Assembly: GCA_023512835.1 (NCBI GenBank)
Contig: JAKCVP010000366.1
Span: 1 to 64,000 of the forward strand
Reading direction: 5' to 3'
Source of the DNA: Taxillus chinensis
Taxonomy: Eukaryota > Streptophyta > Magnoliopsida > Santalales > Loranthaceae
Length of the DNA stretch: 64,000 bases
The translations under genes and the position numbers were made by a program. Shown here one piece after another: positions 23,501-32,922 of the stretch (its first letter is position 1; each line of letters starts with the position of its first letter). The notes beneath the pieces are model-generated. The model made no database searches. It had not been told where the DNA came from and saw nothing but the letters and a program-made list of their open reading frames with translations.

Positions 23501-26500
23501 GTCAAAGAAGAACAAGAAAGCCAGGAGACAGTCCCTTGCCTGGGACGAGCCTTTGGACCAAGATGAGCCTAGCTCCATCCCTCCTGCCGATGTACCCTCT
23601 GTCAACGAGTCCAAAGCTCCAGCTGAAGGCTTACCGAGCATCGAGCAGCAGTCAGTGGACGCTACGACGAAACCAACAACAGCTCCCGAACCTCAGCAGG
23701 ATGATTTCGCGCCCGTGACGACTAAGAAGGGCAAGAAAGGCAAGAAGGCACAAGCCCAAGCATTCGATTGGAACAAGCCAGAAGCTAGTTCCGAGCTTGT
23801 CTCCGCAGAGCCTACAGATGCATCATTCGCTACTGATGTCGCAACCACTACTCCAGACGGCCTTGGATCTGCCCAGAAGGTCGAGTATTCGACAGTTCCT
23901 GAAGAAGACAAGCCCGCTCAGGAGGCTGGCGAGGATCATTTTGCTCCCGCTACCGGGAAGAAGGGCAAGAAAGGCAAGAAAGCGAAGAAGCAGGTACTTG
24001 CATGGGACAAGGAGGAGGAGGAGGCTTCCATATCACGATCTGCAGCGACCGCAGACGTCGCCCCTGCTACAGACGTTGCCCCTGCAGCAATAGAAGATGT
24101 CGAGATGAAGGATCCAACGATTGAACCAACGCCAAACTTTGATCAAGACAAGCCGGCCCAAGACGCCAACGAAGATGACTTTGCTCCTGTGACTGCGAAG
24201 AAAGTGAAGAAGGGCAAAAAGGCGAAGAAGGAGGCATTTGCTTGGGACGAGCCTGAAGATGCCTCGGAGGCAGGAAGCCAACAGTCTGCAGATAAGCCCC
24301 CTGCTGCAGCAGGAGATGCTGACCCACTGACTGGAGCCAATGAGCCATTGACGGGTTCTGGTCAAGACAAACAAGCTCAGGACGCTGGAGAAGATGACTT
24401 CGCCTCTGTAACGGCAAAGAAAGGCAAGAAGGGAAAGAAAGCCAGAAAAGAATCTCTTGCCCTCGAGAGTTCGCAGTCAGACGCGCAGCATGAAGCCGAG
24501 TTTTCTCACAAAGAGCCTTCGAGTGACACCCCAATTCAATCCGACGCTGCCATGGAAGCCAGTGTCCCAGAGTCATCAACCCAAGAAAGATCGGCAACAA
24601 CCGACAAGGACGTTCACGAATCCGTCAAAGAAACACCGGCTGCGACGCAAGATATGACCATTGATGAGTTTCCCAAAGAGAGCAAAAGCACCTCTGGCGA
24701 GAAGACAGTCGAAAAAGGAGAAACGCAAGTTGAAAAAGACACAAGAAGTGGACACCTTTGACGACGAGCCTCAAGCGACTGATGCAACACCGTCTGCCAG
24801 CAAGAATCCTGAAGCTGAAGACGAGTTCGCAGCCGCAGTAACGGCCGGACTTGAAGATGCAGGCTTCGACAAGAGTCTGGCAGATGTGCACGATGCTTCA
24901 GCTGAACCAGAAGCCGATGAGTTCCAGACTACTGGCAAGAAGTCGAAGAAAGCTTCAAAGAAACAGCGCAAGATGTCCGCACTGAACTGGGCAGATGATG
25001 CGGAGGAAGAGGCGCAAAAGCCCAAGGCAGAGTCATCAAGCAAACCTCTTGGAGACGTGGTTCTTGCAGCCATGGCAAATGCAGGTGACAAAGCTCGACG
25101 CAACGAGGAGCAAGCCATCTCTGAGTCTGGATCAAAGCCTAGCAAGGCGGTTGCCCCAGGCAAACCTCTTGAAGAGGTGGTATTTGCAGCAATGGCAAAA
25201 GCCGGCAACGAGACTCAACAGCGCGAAGCACAGTCTAAAGCATCATCAGCAACTGGCAAAGATACGTCAAAGTCAGCAGGTCGATTTGGCGACGTGGTTA
25301 TGGACACTATGGCTGCCTCAGGGACGACAGCCCAAGGAACTCCGAAGCAACTGAGTCCAGAGACCCAGAGAAGAAAAGCCAGCTTTGAAGATATTGTCAT
25401 GCAAGCCATGGACCAAGTTGGCTTTGACCCCAATGCCGTCTCGCGCAAGACTTCAAAGGAACGGCTAGAGGAAGATTCGGGCATCATGGACTTTGGACCT
25501 ACTGCGAAGAGAAACTCACCACGACCAAAGACTGGAAGAACTTCTCCATCGTCCATGTGGCAGTCATCAACAAGCCCTTCCAACTCCAAGGCGACTTCGC
25601 GACGGAGCTCGCCTGAACCCAAGAGCTCTGCCAAGGAAGCTGGACTTGCTGGGGCAACAGCTGCTGCAGCACTTGCGGCCGGTGCCTTTTTTGGATGGTC
25701 CCAAGGCCTCGGATTCTGAGCAGGCCAATGATTGGGGAGCGGTCAAAAGCGAGAAGGGCAAGAAAGGCAAGAAGGGCCAGAGCGAAATGCGTTTAGAGAA
25801 GCACGAAGAGACTGCCAAATCTGCCGACAAGACCAAGCCCGAAGACGTGAGCAGAGACCAGACTGGTGGCTGGTCGTGGGATTCTTTGGAGCAGAGACAT
25901 GATGACAATCGCGACAGCGCCATACAGGCCCACGGCACACCGTCTCTGCCCAAAGACCAATTGAGAGAAGCAGCCCGTGACAGCGGATTCGTTGACGCGC
26001 CCACGACTGATGAGGCCGCTCAGCATGAATCAGCTCGTCCCGCGCCTATTGAGGCAGAGACGAAAGACCGCTCGTCTGATCTCTTCAAGTCCCCGCCGTC
26101 GAACCGAACATCGATGCAATCTGCACAAAGCCCGGCGTCAGCCAAAGACAGCCCCCAGGGCCAGCAGGAAAGAAGCCATGGAAGGACCGTCAGCCGGGAT
26201 TTGGCACCAATTCGCGAGGAGTCGCCTAACAAGAAAGACGGCAAGCAGGTGCTTCGCGAGGGTGACGACAGGCGCGGGGCTGGACAAGAGGAGAGCGTGC
26301 CACCAAGTCTACGGCACCTGCTCACCGCTGAGGGTCGCAAGCCTCCAGTCAGCCCATCTCCTGCGAAAGAAGTTACAGTTAGCAAGAGTCCGTCGGTGCG
26401 TGAACGTGCTGCCATGTTTGGTGGACCGTCGTCACCGTCTGACATGCGGAGGCCCACTGGACGGACGCCAAGCAACGAGAGCAAAGTGATGGAGTCGATG

Positions 26501-28372
26501 CCTCGATCGTACAGTGCGCTCAGCAACCGGTCAGTGACGCCAGGGAGTCGCAGCGGGACGCCTGGACTGCGACGCATGGATCGCAGTGTCAGCAGCGACT
26601 TGAGGGCCGTCAGCAGAAGAGATGCCGCGCTAACCGGATCCGACGGCGGCGCTAAGCCAAGCGACGAAGCGACCCACGCACCCGCAGATCACAACAAACC
26701 TGCCAACTACTCTCCACTCAGAGGCATCGGCAAAGACCGCCAACAGAGCATGTCAGATGCCGGCAGCTTCGTAAGTCGTCCTGCGAGGCATGCCCCTGAT
26801 GCTGGCCAGCCCCAGTCTAACCATTTGTTGCAGGAGGGATGGGGTACTGCTGCCTCTCCGCGATCGCCATCGCGTCCGCAGAGTATCCGCAAGCGCCAGA
26901 GCACCCACATCCTGGACCTTGAGCGCCAGCTCGAGCAGGCTCTGACTGAAAACAGACAATTGAGCGAGGCTCGTGATCGCTCCTCTCGCACTCCCAGCGA
27001 GGTTTTCTACCCACCCAATGCCAATGCCGCCAAGGAAGAGCTCCGCAACCGCGAGATCCAGCTGCGCGAAAAGGATGTCGAGATCAACGGCATCAAGGCC
27101 AGCCTTGCAACTCTTGAAGCCGAAGTCGCTCGTCTGACTGAGCACAACAATGAGTTGCAAGCAGCCAACAGCAACCTGGCCAGCGACACCAACGCTCGCT
27201 ATGCAACGCTGCAGAAGGAGCATGCCGACGCTCACGAACGCTTCCTGGCCTCCAATCGCGAACTCGATGTGCTCAAATCCAAGCACACGCAGCTCACCTC
27301 GGGCATGGAGGATGTTGTTCGCGGCGAAATCAATGCTGCACTGGCCGACAAGGATGAGGAGATTCATCAGCTCCGCTCACAGCTGGAGCGCGCTACCGAC
27401 CGCATCCAGTCCCTCCAACGCCAAGTCGCATCAACCCGACGCAGTGAGGACTATCTGACCTACCGCGATGAGGACTACTTTGAGAGCGCCTGTCAGCAGC
27501 TTTGCCAGCACGTCCAACAATGGGTGCTGCGATTCTCAAAGTTCTCTGACACGAGAGCCTGCCGACTGTCCTCTCAGGTCAAAGACGAGAAGATTGAGAC
27601 GCGTCTCGACAATGCCGTCCTCGACGGTTCAGATGTTGATGATTACCTTCGGGACCGTGTCCGCCGACGAGATGTCTTCATGTCCGTGGTCATGACCATG
27701 ATCTGGGAGTTTGTCTTCACTCGCTACCTGTTCGGCATGGACCGCGACCAACGCCAGAAACTCAAATCCCTGGAGAAGACGCTCACCGAGGTTGGGCCAG
27801 GCCGCGCCGTTGCGCAGTGGCGAGCGACGACGCTGACCCTGCTGTCGAGAAGAGAGGCCTTCCAGGAGCAAAAAGCACAAGACACGGAGGCGGTGGTTCA
27901 AGAGGTGCTTAGCACGCTCAACCGCCTTCTGCCGCCACCAGGACACCTCATGCAACAGATTGAGGAGTCGTTGCGCAACGTCATGAGACTTGCTGTGAGC
28001 CTTTCAATTGAGATGCGAACGCAACGAGCCGAGTACATTATGCTTCCGCCGTTGCAGCCCGAGTACGATACCAATGGAGACTTGGCACGCAAGGTCTTCT
28101 TCAACGCCGACCTGATGAACGAGCGAAGCGGACAAACAACGTCAAACCAGGAACTCGAGAACCAACAAGCAGTGGTGCGCATTGTGCTGTTCCCGCTGGT
28201 TGTGAAGAAGGGAAATGACATGGGGGAGACTGATGATGAGATAGTGGTGTGCCCTGCACAGGTGCTCATTGCGAGACCAGGTACGGACAAGAAGGTGGTG
28301 AGGGTAATGAGTGGACCGACGAACGCGTCCATGTACAGTGTGGTGCCATCGGCCATGGACAACCCCATCTAG
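8557..28372 (+). CDS. lah: Giant leashin-like Woronin-body tether, split by eight single-base shifts
   Basis: Nine overlapping open frames read as one gene. A one-base correction at eight places (about 10482, 14090-14095, 16131-16160, 18149-18152, 18650-18655, 21911-21916, 24680-24720, 25687-25692) gives one frame of about 6,600 codons, or 6,582 aa after removing the intron at 26771-26833. Leashins (called involucrin-repeat proteins in many annotations) link Woronin bodies to the septal pore or cortex. Visible parts: a Ser/Arg-rich N terminus; a conserved block at residues ~510-565 (EWWADYEDVRKMEEYTQLIG, then CRYC); a long disordered repeat region with ~38 DEW/poly-Lys modules; a Ser/Pro-rich stretch; a coiled coil at ~6,090-6,275; a conserved C-terminal domain of about 300 residues (SACQQLCQHVQQWVLRF, WEFVFTRYLFGMDR). 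The ACC-ATG start is well placed. Identity is from remembered family features. Whether the shifts are real is open. Confidence 0.82.
13150..25800 (+). repeat. ~38-copy degenerate DEW / poly-Lys protein module array inside leashin
   Basis: Each module is an acidic-aromatic core (DDEW, EDDF, ADEF), a short Pro/Ser linker, a lysine block of the KKSKKDKKK type, and often a trailing acidic-aromatic patch (SWADDE, FDWNK, AWDEP). Examples start near 13585, 13705, 13863, 14058, 16063, 16417, 16690, 17752, 18121, 18918, 19193, 19459, 20325, 20580, 20811, 21047, 21650, 21875, 22114, 22292, 22486, 22750, 23472, 23700, 23932, 24172, 24390 and 24912. Spacing is mostly 120-300 bases. The flavour drifts: DEWEVP-type copies early, DEWATSSSKKK-type in the middle, DDFAPVTxKKGKKGKK-type late. 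Counts are by eye. Confidence 0.85.
21650..22190 (+). repeat. Three near-identical tandem copies within the leashin array
   Basis: Modules beginning near 21650, 21875 and 22114 share DEW[DA]VPVSKKK and KKDKKR[GA]SLA with an Ala-rich AAQ trailer, at a spacing of about 225-240 bases. They look like the most recent duplications in the array. The first copy has AGC-A5-GGAC, the second has AGC-A6-GGAC and loses frame there, and the third has AGCAAGAAAGAC. The middle copy therefore carries the extra A. Confidence 0.75.
26771..26833 (+). other. 63-nt intron in leashin that does not break the frame
   Basis: The donor is GTAAGTCG, the branch site AGTCTAACC lies 15-20 bases before the end, and the acceptor is TTGTTGCAG. 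Its length is 21 codons with no stop, so the ORF reads through it and an ORF-only annotation would include 21 extra residues. Splicing joins SDAGSF to EGWGT. Confidence 0.8.
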
Positions 28373-28857
28373 GCTCGCCTAGCGTGTGATTGCCCAGAAG
28401 GGATGCATTGACGAATTACGACTGTGATGAAAAGCATGGCGTCTGGAAGGGCTTGGATTGCTTGTCGATATGTTGGTGTGTGTACAGGCGTTTGGAAAGC
28501 TGCAGCATATTTACATCTACAAGGGACTGGACGACTGCGCAAGGTCCCCCTCCCTTTCGAGCAACGTACATTGTAATGCAATTCAGTGAAGACTTATACT
28601 TTGTTGTGTGCTGTCAATTTTCCTGGACTCGGCAAACCTTGTCCTCGGGCAGGTATTCCAGGCATTGGCGAGTGGGAAGTCTGGACTGGCGGCGTCTTGC
28701 GCGTGTGATGAGCGACGTCACCAACGTCACCAAGAAAGCCGGAGGGGTAAAGTCAAGACGATTTTCCAAACATTAATCCCACCTGCCTTTCCCTCTCATC
28801 TAGGACCTTGAACACAGTCTCTACAGTCGAGCAGTGATTGTACACTACCTTGCAAGC
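28373..28857. other. Leashin 3' flank and promoter of the PilB-like gene
   Basis: 485 bases with no supported gene. It lies between two genes on the same strand, so it should hold the leashin 3' UTR/poly(A) region and the PilB-like promoter. Confidence 0.4.
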
Positions 28858-29877
28858 ATGAATCGCGCACTTTCAATCCGGTCCAAGGGCCAAGACGGGG
28901 AGAAGAGTGGTGCAAAGCACCGCTTCACCATGGCCAGGCATGTGCTCCCACTCCTCTCGACAGCATGCGACGCAGCCACACCGTGTCTAACATTCGTAAC
29001 CTCATTAGTCTCCGTGGACACGCACAGCCCGAGCTGTCCAAGAAGCTGTACAAGTTGATCAAGTCGGAGAGCCATGCAATCGAGTCATACGAGCAGGCCG
29101 GTCGCGAGCGGGCAGCTATTGCCTCTCAGCTGTCCGACTGGGGTGAGGACACCAACGACGAGGCTGTCAGCGACATTTCGGACAAGATTGGTGTCCTAAT
29201 GGCCGAGCTGGCCGAGCAGGAAGACAACTTTGCTGCCAATCTCGAGGAGGCCCGCGGCGTGCTCAAGGCCATCCGCAACACGGAGAGGAGCGTGCAGCCC
29301 AGCAGAGACCACAAGGCGAAGGTGCAAGACGAGATTGCCAAACTCAAACACAAGGATCCCACCACGACCAAGATTCCTGAGCTGGAGCAGGAGCTCGTGC
29401 GCGCCGAAGCGCAGAGCCTGGTTGCCGATGCGCAGCTGACCAACGTGGTACGTGCAGACGGCTCGCGCTGACTGCCCAACGCGGACACATGCTGACCGGG
29501 GAACGCTGCAGACACGCCAGAAATTCAAGGAGTCATACGACCTGCACTTTGCCGCGCACATTGAGCGGGCGGAGAAGCAGATCCTGTTGGCCAAGCAGGC
29601 GCGCAAGCTGCTCACCCTGCTCGACGACACGCCCGTGGTGCCTGGCGACCAGCCCGCGGCCTACGCCAACGAAGTGGAAGCGAAGCAGGTGCTCAGCGAC
29701 GCAGAGGCAGAGCTCAGGGCGTGGGAACCAAGCCACGAGCCGATTCCGTCCAACGCAGGCACCCACCTGGAGACGACTGGCGTCCCCGCGGCCGCCGAGA
29801 CTGGCCACGCTGCACCAACAGGCACTGCGGTGCCAGCAGCAGCGGCGACAGAAGACTCGACCAAGGTGGTTGCTTGA
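28858..29877 (+). CDS. pilB: Eisosome BAR-domain protein, PilB/Lsp1-like
   Basis: The core is secure: from about 28965 (MRRSHTVSNIRN) to 29447, then 29512..29877, joined by a 64-nt phase-0 intron (GTACGT...GCTGCAG) that yields LTNVTRQKFKE. Pil1-family landmarks follow in order: PELSKKL, QLSDWGED, DISDKIGVL, SVQPSRDHKAK, LEQELVRAEAQSLVA, LLDDTPVVPGD and a C-terminal LRAWEPS. These proteins form curved dimers that shape plasma-membrane eisosomes. The N terminus is uncertain. A PilB-like start MNRALSIRSK lies at 28858 in another frame. Reaching the core needs either a weak 83-nt intron (28881-28963, donor GTCCAA) or one missing base near the GG at 28932-28933. Otherwise translation starts at 28965. 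The C-terminal tail is Ala/Thr-rich. Confidence 0.82.
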
Positions 29878-30487
29878 ACAACAACGTGAACCCGACCCGA
29901 CACGACACGAAGGGCGATACGACGGAATTTGGATGCGAGTTGCCGGGGGCTAGTCTAATAATAAGGTGCAGAGCGCAATCTTCAAGAGAGGATGGGTGGG
30001 GCGAGCGCGGGAAAGCCTCATTTTAGTTGCTCCTTCGACGGTGGGGGGAAAGATGTTCGTGGAGAGAGGAGTGTGTGTGTGTGTGTGTGTGTGTGTGAGT
30101 GAGAGAGCGGGCTCGTGTTTCTTTTCCTGTACTGTTTTGACTTCCACTTCACCTGGCGATATCCACCTCTCCCCCGAAGAGAGTACCTACAGAACTGAGT
30201 CTCTTGTCAATCGATGCATGTTTCTGCGTCCAGCGTTAAACCCCGTGACAGCGCGTTTCGTCCGGTCCGTCGCTCATTTGGCAACTCGCCGCTGATTGGC
30301 CAAGCTGCCTCAGGGGCATCTGCTTTCCCCCAGACCCTCGTTATTTGCTGCCAGGTCACTCACTGCCTAGGTACGCTTTCAAATTCCTTGCCCTTCGCTG
30401 GCCTGCGTCTGGCGTGCTGTGTCTCTTCCAACCCTTCCCTCTACACTCTGACGCACGACGGGTCTGACGAGGCCGATTCTGCCCAGC
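29878..30487. other. Intergenic interval with a GT microsatellite
   Basis: 610 bases between the PilB-like gene and the next plus-strand gene. No ORF is supported. It contains the GT repeat listed separately and a TATC/CTCC-rich promoter-like stretch before 30488. Confidence 0.4.
30071..30097. repeat. (GT)13 microsatellite
   Basis: Uninterrupted GT dinucleotides, followed by a GAGTGAGAGAG tail. It lies in the interval between two genes and is probably length-polymorphic. Confidence 0.95.
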
Positions 30488-32227
30488 ATGGCCGACGTAC
30501 AAGCAAGTGCAACCCAGGACGAGTTCCAGCTACGCTCCCGAAGCCCCTCGCCCGATCACCCGCCCACCGCTGCCCTCTCGCCATACCCACCAGACCTTGA
30601 TCGGAGCGTCTCCACCGCTTCGTCATATTCGATAGCTTCGGCACAGTCCATGGGCAGCGATGGCCAGCCGAAAAGAAGAGGCTACGTCCGACCACAGGCC
30701 ACCGTTTTCTCAGACTCGGCGAGGAACAGAGACAGCGTCATGAGCCTCGGCCCTATAGACCACGTACAACACTTTTTCGCCCGCACCGGCCTGCTCGACG
30801 GCAAAGGCGCACAGCTGGCCAAGGAGGAGCAATACCAAAAAGCCCTAGAGAACCGTCGAGCCTTTTCGCAACACGGCCGCGGCGATGCACTCTCGGCGCT
30901 CGAAGGACGGCCTCAGCAGCCTGTGGTCCAGGCCGATCTTGCTGGACTTGGGATCGAGAACCGCTGTCTCTCACCTGAAATGACGGGTGATGCAAAGAGC
31001 GTGAACTTGGACGACCCGTTTAGCACCGTCGACACCGACACCGTCTTCAGACACCAGAGCTACCCTCAGACCAACATCTCCTCGGAAACGCGGACACTGT
31101 CGACCATGCCATCTTTTGAGATCCCGCCCTCTCCGACAATGGGATCTCCTCGGCTAGTACACGTCGATCCGACTGTTGACGCACCTCCCGAGGCTCTGTA
31201 CCTACCGCCGACGATGAGCACGTACAAGCAAAAGAGCAACTATGTGCCGCCTCCTCCGGACCTGTCTGTGCTTCGACGGGAGCTGCGCGACGCCTTGGAG
31301 TACGCCAACCGACTGTTGCGAGATCTTGAGGTGGATGCGAGGGAGCGGCCGCCTGTGGAGGATAGTCCGGTACGCGGACCGAACCGGGAGGCGCCAGCGC
31401 CGGAGCAATGGCAGGAAATGCAGGGTCTACAAGTGCTGGATCTGATGACCAGCGCAATCAGAGCAGCCAGGATTTTCTACACACATCATGAGAAGCCGCA
31501 GAGACTGTATGCGATTCGAGCGGAACGCAACATCCGATCCGACCTCTATGCCTGCCTCGAACTGTTGCGCAAGATGTCGTCGCGAAAGTTTGCGGGCGGC
31601 ATCCGGAAGACGGAGCGAGAATCGTTCCAAAAGTGGGTGGACAGCATCGAGGATTTGGTGAATAAGGACGAGCAGGCGGAAAAGGAGGAGCACCAGAAAC
31701 GACAGAGTTGGCGGTGGATGGAGGGCGAGTGGCAGCATGGCAAGCGGGAGCGCGAGTTTCTATTTCTAAAGTCATTCGACGACCACAGCGACAGCTTGCC
31801 GGAATGGGAGGAGCCGTCGGCGAGCATGGACCCTGGCAAGGCAACAGCGTTTCTAAAGTCGATGCAGGACGGGCTGCGGCTGTGCCAGATCCACAATTCG
31901 CTGCTCAAGTCGTCGCGACGGCAGTTTGAGCTGATAAAGACGCATCACACCGACACGAATCTACCCTACCGATGCTCGGAGAATTTGAAGTTTTGGATCA
32001 AGGCTGCGGAGCTCCGGTGGGACGTGCTATTGGACGTTGACGTGCCTGGGGTGGTACACGGCGATAGCGCGCAGGCTTGGATCAAGTTCGATGAAGCTAT
32101 CCTCAAGTGGTGCACGACGGTGCGCGAGGAGCTGACACGCGAGTGGAAGGAACAGCACGAGGCGCTGCAGATGGAGCGGCCCAAGATGCGGGTGCAGGTC
32201 GACGACTACGAGATGCGGGCCTGGTGA
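30488..32227 (+). CDS. Conserved ascomycete protein of unknown function
   Basis: Intronless open frame of 579 aa starting at the first ATG (MADVQASATQDEF). The N-terminal ~75 residues are Ser/Pro-rich and disordered. Then comes a segment I recognise as a recurring fungal pattern without a name: RRGYVRP, then MSLGPIDHVQHFFARTGLLDGKG at about residues 84-106. A proline-rich linker follows. The C-terminal two thirds are helical and charged (DLMTSAIRAARIFYTHHEKPQRLYAI; IEDLVNKDEQAEKEE; LRLCQIHNSLLKSSRR; a Trp-rich end with FWIKAAELRWDVLLDVDVPG). No signal peptide or membrane segment is seen, so a soluble cytoplasmic protein is likely. I do not assign a function. Confidence 0.85.
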   Translation: MADVQASATQDEFQLRSRSPSPDHPPTAALSPYPPDLDRSVSTASSYSIASAQSMGSDGQPKRRGYVRPQATVFSDSARNRDSVMSLGPIDHVQHFFARTGLLDGKGAQLAKEEQYQKALENRRAFSQHGRGDALSALEGRPQQPVVQADLAGLGIENRCLSPEMTGDAKSVNLDDPFSTVDTDTVFRHQSYPQTNISSETRTLSTMPSFEIPPSPTMGSPRLVHVDPTVDAPPEALYLPPTMSTYKQKSNYVPPPPDLSVLRRELRDALEYANRLLRDLEVDARERPPVEDSPVRGPNREAPAPEQWQEMQGLQVLDLMTSAIRAARIFYTHHEKPQRLYAIRAERNIRSDLYACLELLRKMSSRKFAGGIRKTERESFQKWVDSIEDLVNKDEQAEKEEHQKRQSWRWMEGEWQHGKREREFLFLKSFDDHSDSLPEWEEPSASMDPGKATAFLKSMQDGLRLCQIHNSLLKSSRRQFELIKTHHTDTNLPYRCSENLKFWIKAAELRWDVLLDVDVPGVVHGDSAQAWIKFDEAILKWCTTVREELTREWKEQHEALQMERPKMRVQVDDYEMRAW

Positions 32228-32922
32228 ATGGGAAGGGCTGCCTCTGTTCCATTTTATGTCAGATTATGATACCCACGAGACAGCGACGAAATCTCATTTA
32301 TCAATCCATCAATCGAGCAGCCCGAGCGGACAAGCAGGCTGCGACTCTCAGAATTCATGCACGACGAAGGGAGAATTAAGCCGCAAGCGCAGCAGTGACG
32401 CGCTGCAACGTGATTGGACCTGCCATCCCCTGCTGCACCGCTGCCTTTACTTTCACTGCCTCTCTCTCTCTCTTGCTCAAACGTTACTTCTCGCTCTCTT
32501 CACACTCATTCTCGTGTCGTGTCCTGTCCTGTCCTGTCCTGCCCTGCCCTGCTTTGCTTTGCTGCCTCTGCCCCCAAGTCCAGAACTCTCGCAAATTGCG
32601 ACCTCCGCGTCCTCCTCAGGCTAGGAACCGTTGCCAGAGCACTTCCGCCTCATCCACTCCACCCTCCTCCTCCAACCCTCCCTCGCCCGACGCTTCTCCC
32701 CATCCAGCTCTCGCCCAATTTTCTACACGCCCTTACGCGCCCCTAGCCCGTCCGCTCCTTTTGCTTCGAATGCCATGACTGCTGAACGCTGCATCCCCCC
32801 CAAACTCCACACACTTTAAACCAGCAGAACAGGGGTCCACTCCATTGGCTGGGAAGGGGCCTGAGCCCAATCCCAATCACCCCCTCCTCCTCCTCCTCTT
32901 GCTCCCAAAAGCCACTTGGACC
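32228..32922. other. Promoter/5' UTR interval of the Kar9-like gene
   Basis: About 700 bases, strongly pyrimidine-rich on the plus strand toward the ATG (long CT/TCC stretches), as common in fungal promoters. The frame of the next gene is open upstream to 32845 but contains no ATG before 32923. Confidence 0.45.
32521..32564. repeat. CCTGT/CCTGC/TTTGC pentanucleotide repeat
   Basis: About nine 5-base units in register that change from CCTGT through CCTGC to TTTGC along the array. It lies in the Kar9-like upstream region. Confidence 0.85.

Noticed and set aside
13150..25800. Histone-like or nucleolar lysine-rich protein
   Set aside because: Lysine blocks alone would fit, but the conserved N-terminal EWWADYED block and the C-terminal domain are of the leashin/involucrin-repeat type.
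8557..28372. Nine separate genes in place of one
   Set aside because: Adjacent frames overlap exactly where one-base changes restore the same repeat motif. The repeat type continues across junctions. No promoter-like gap or separate start context appears between them.
30071..30097. Possible Z-DNA regulatory element
   Set aside because: GT repeats of this size are common microsatellites, and nothing else points to a regulatory role.
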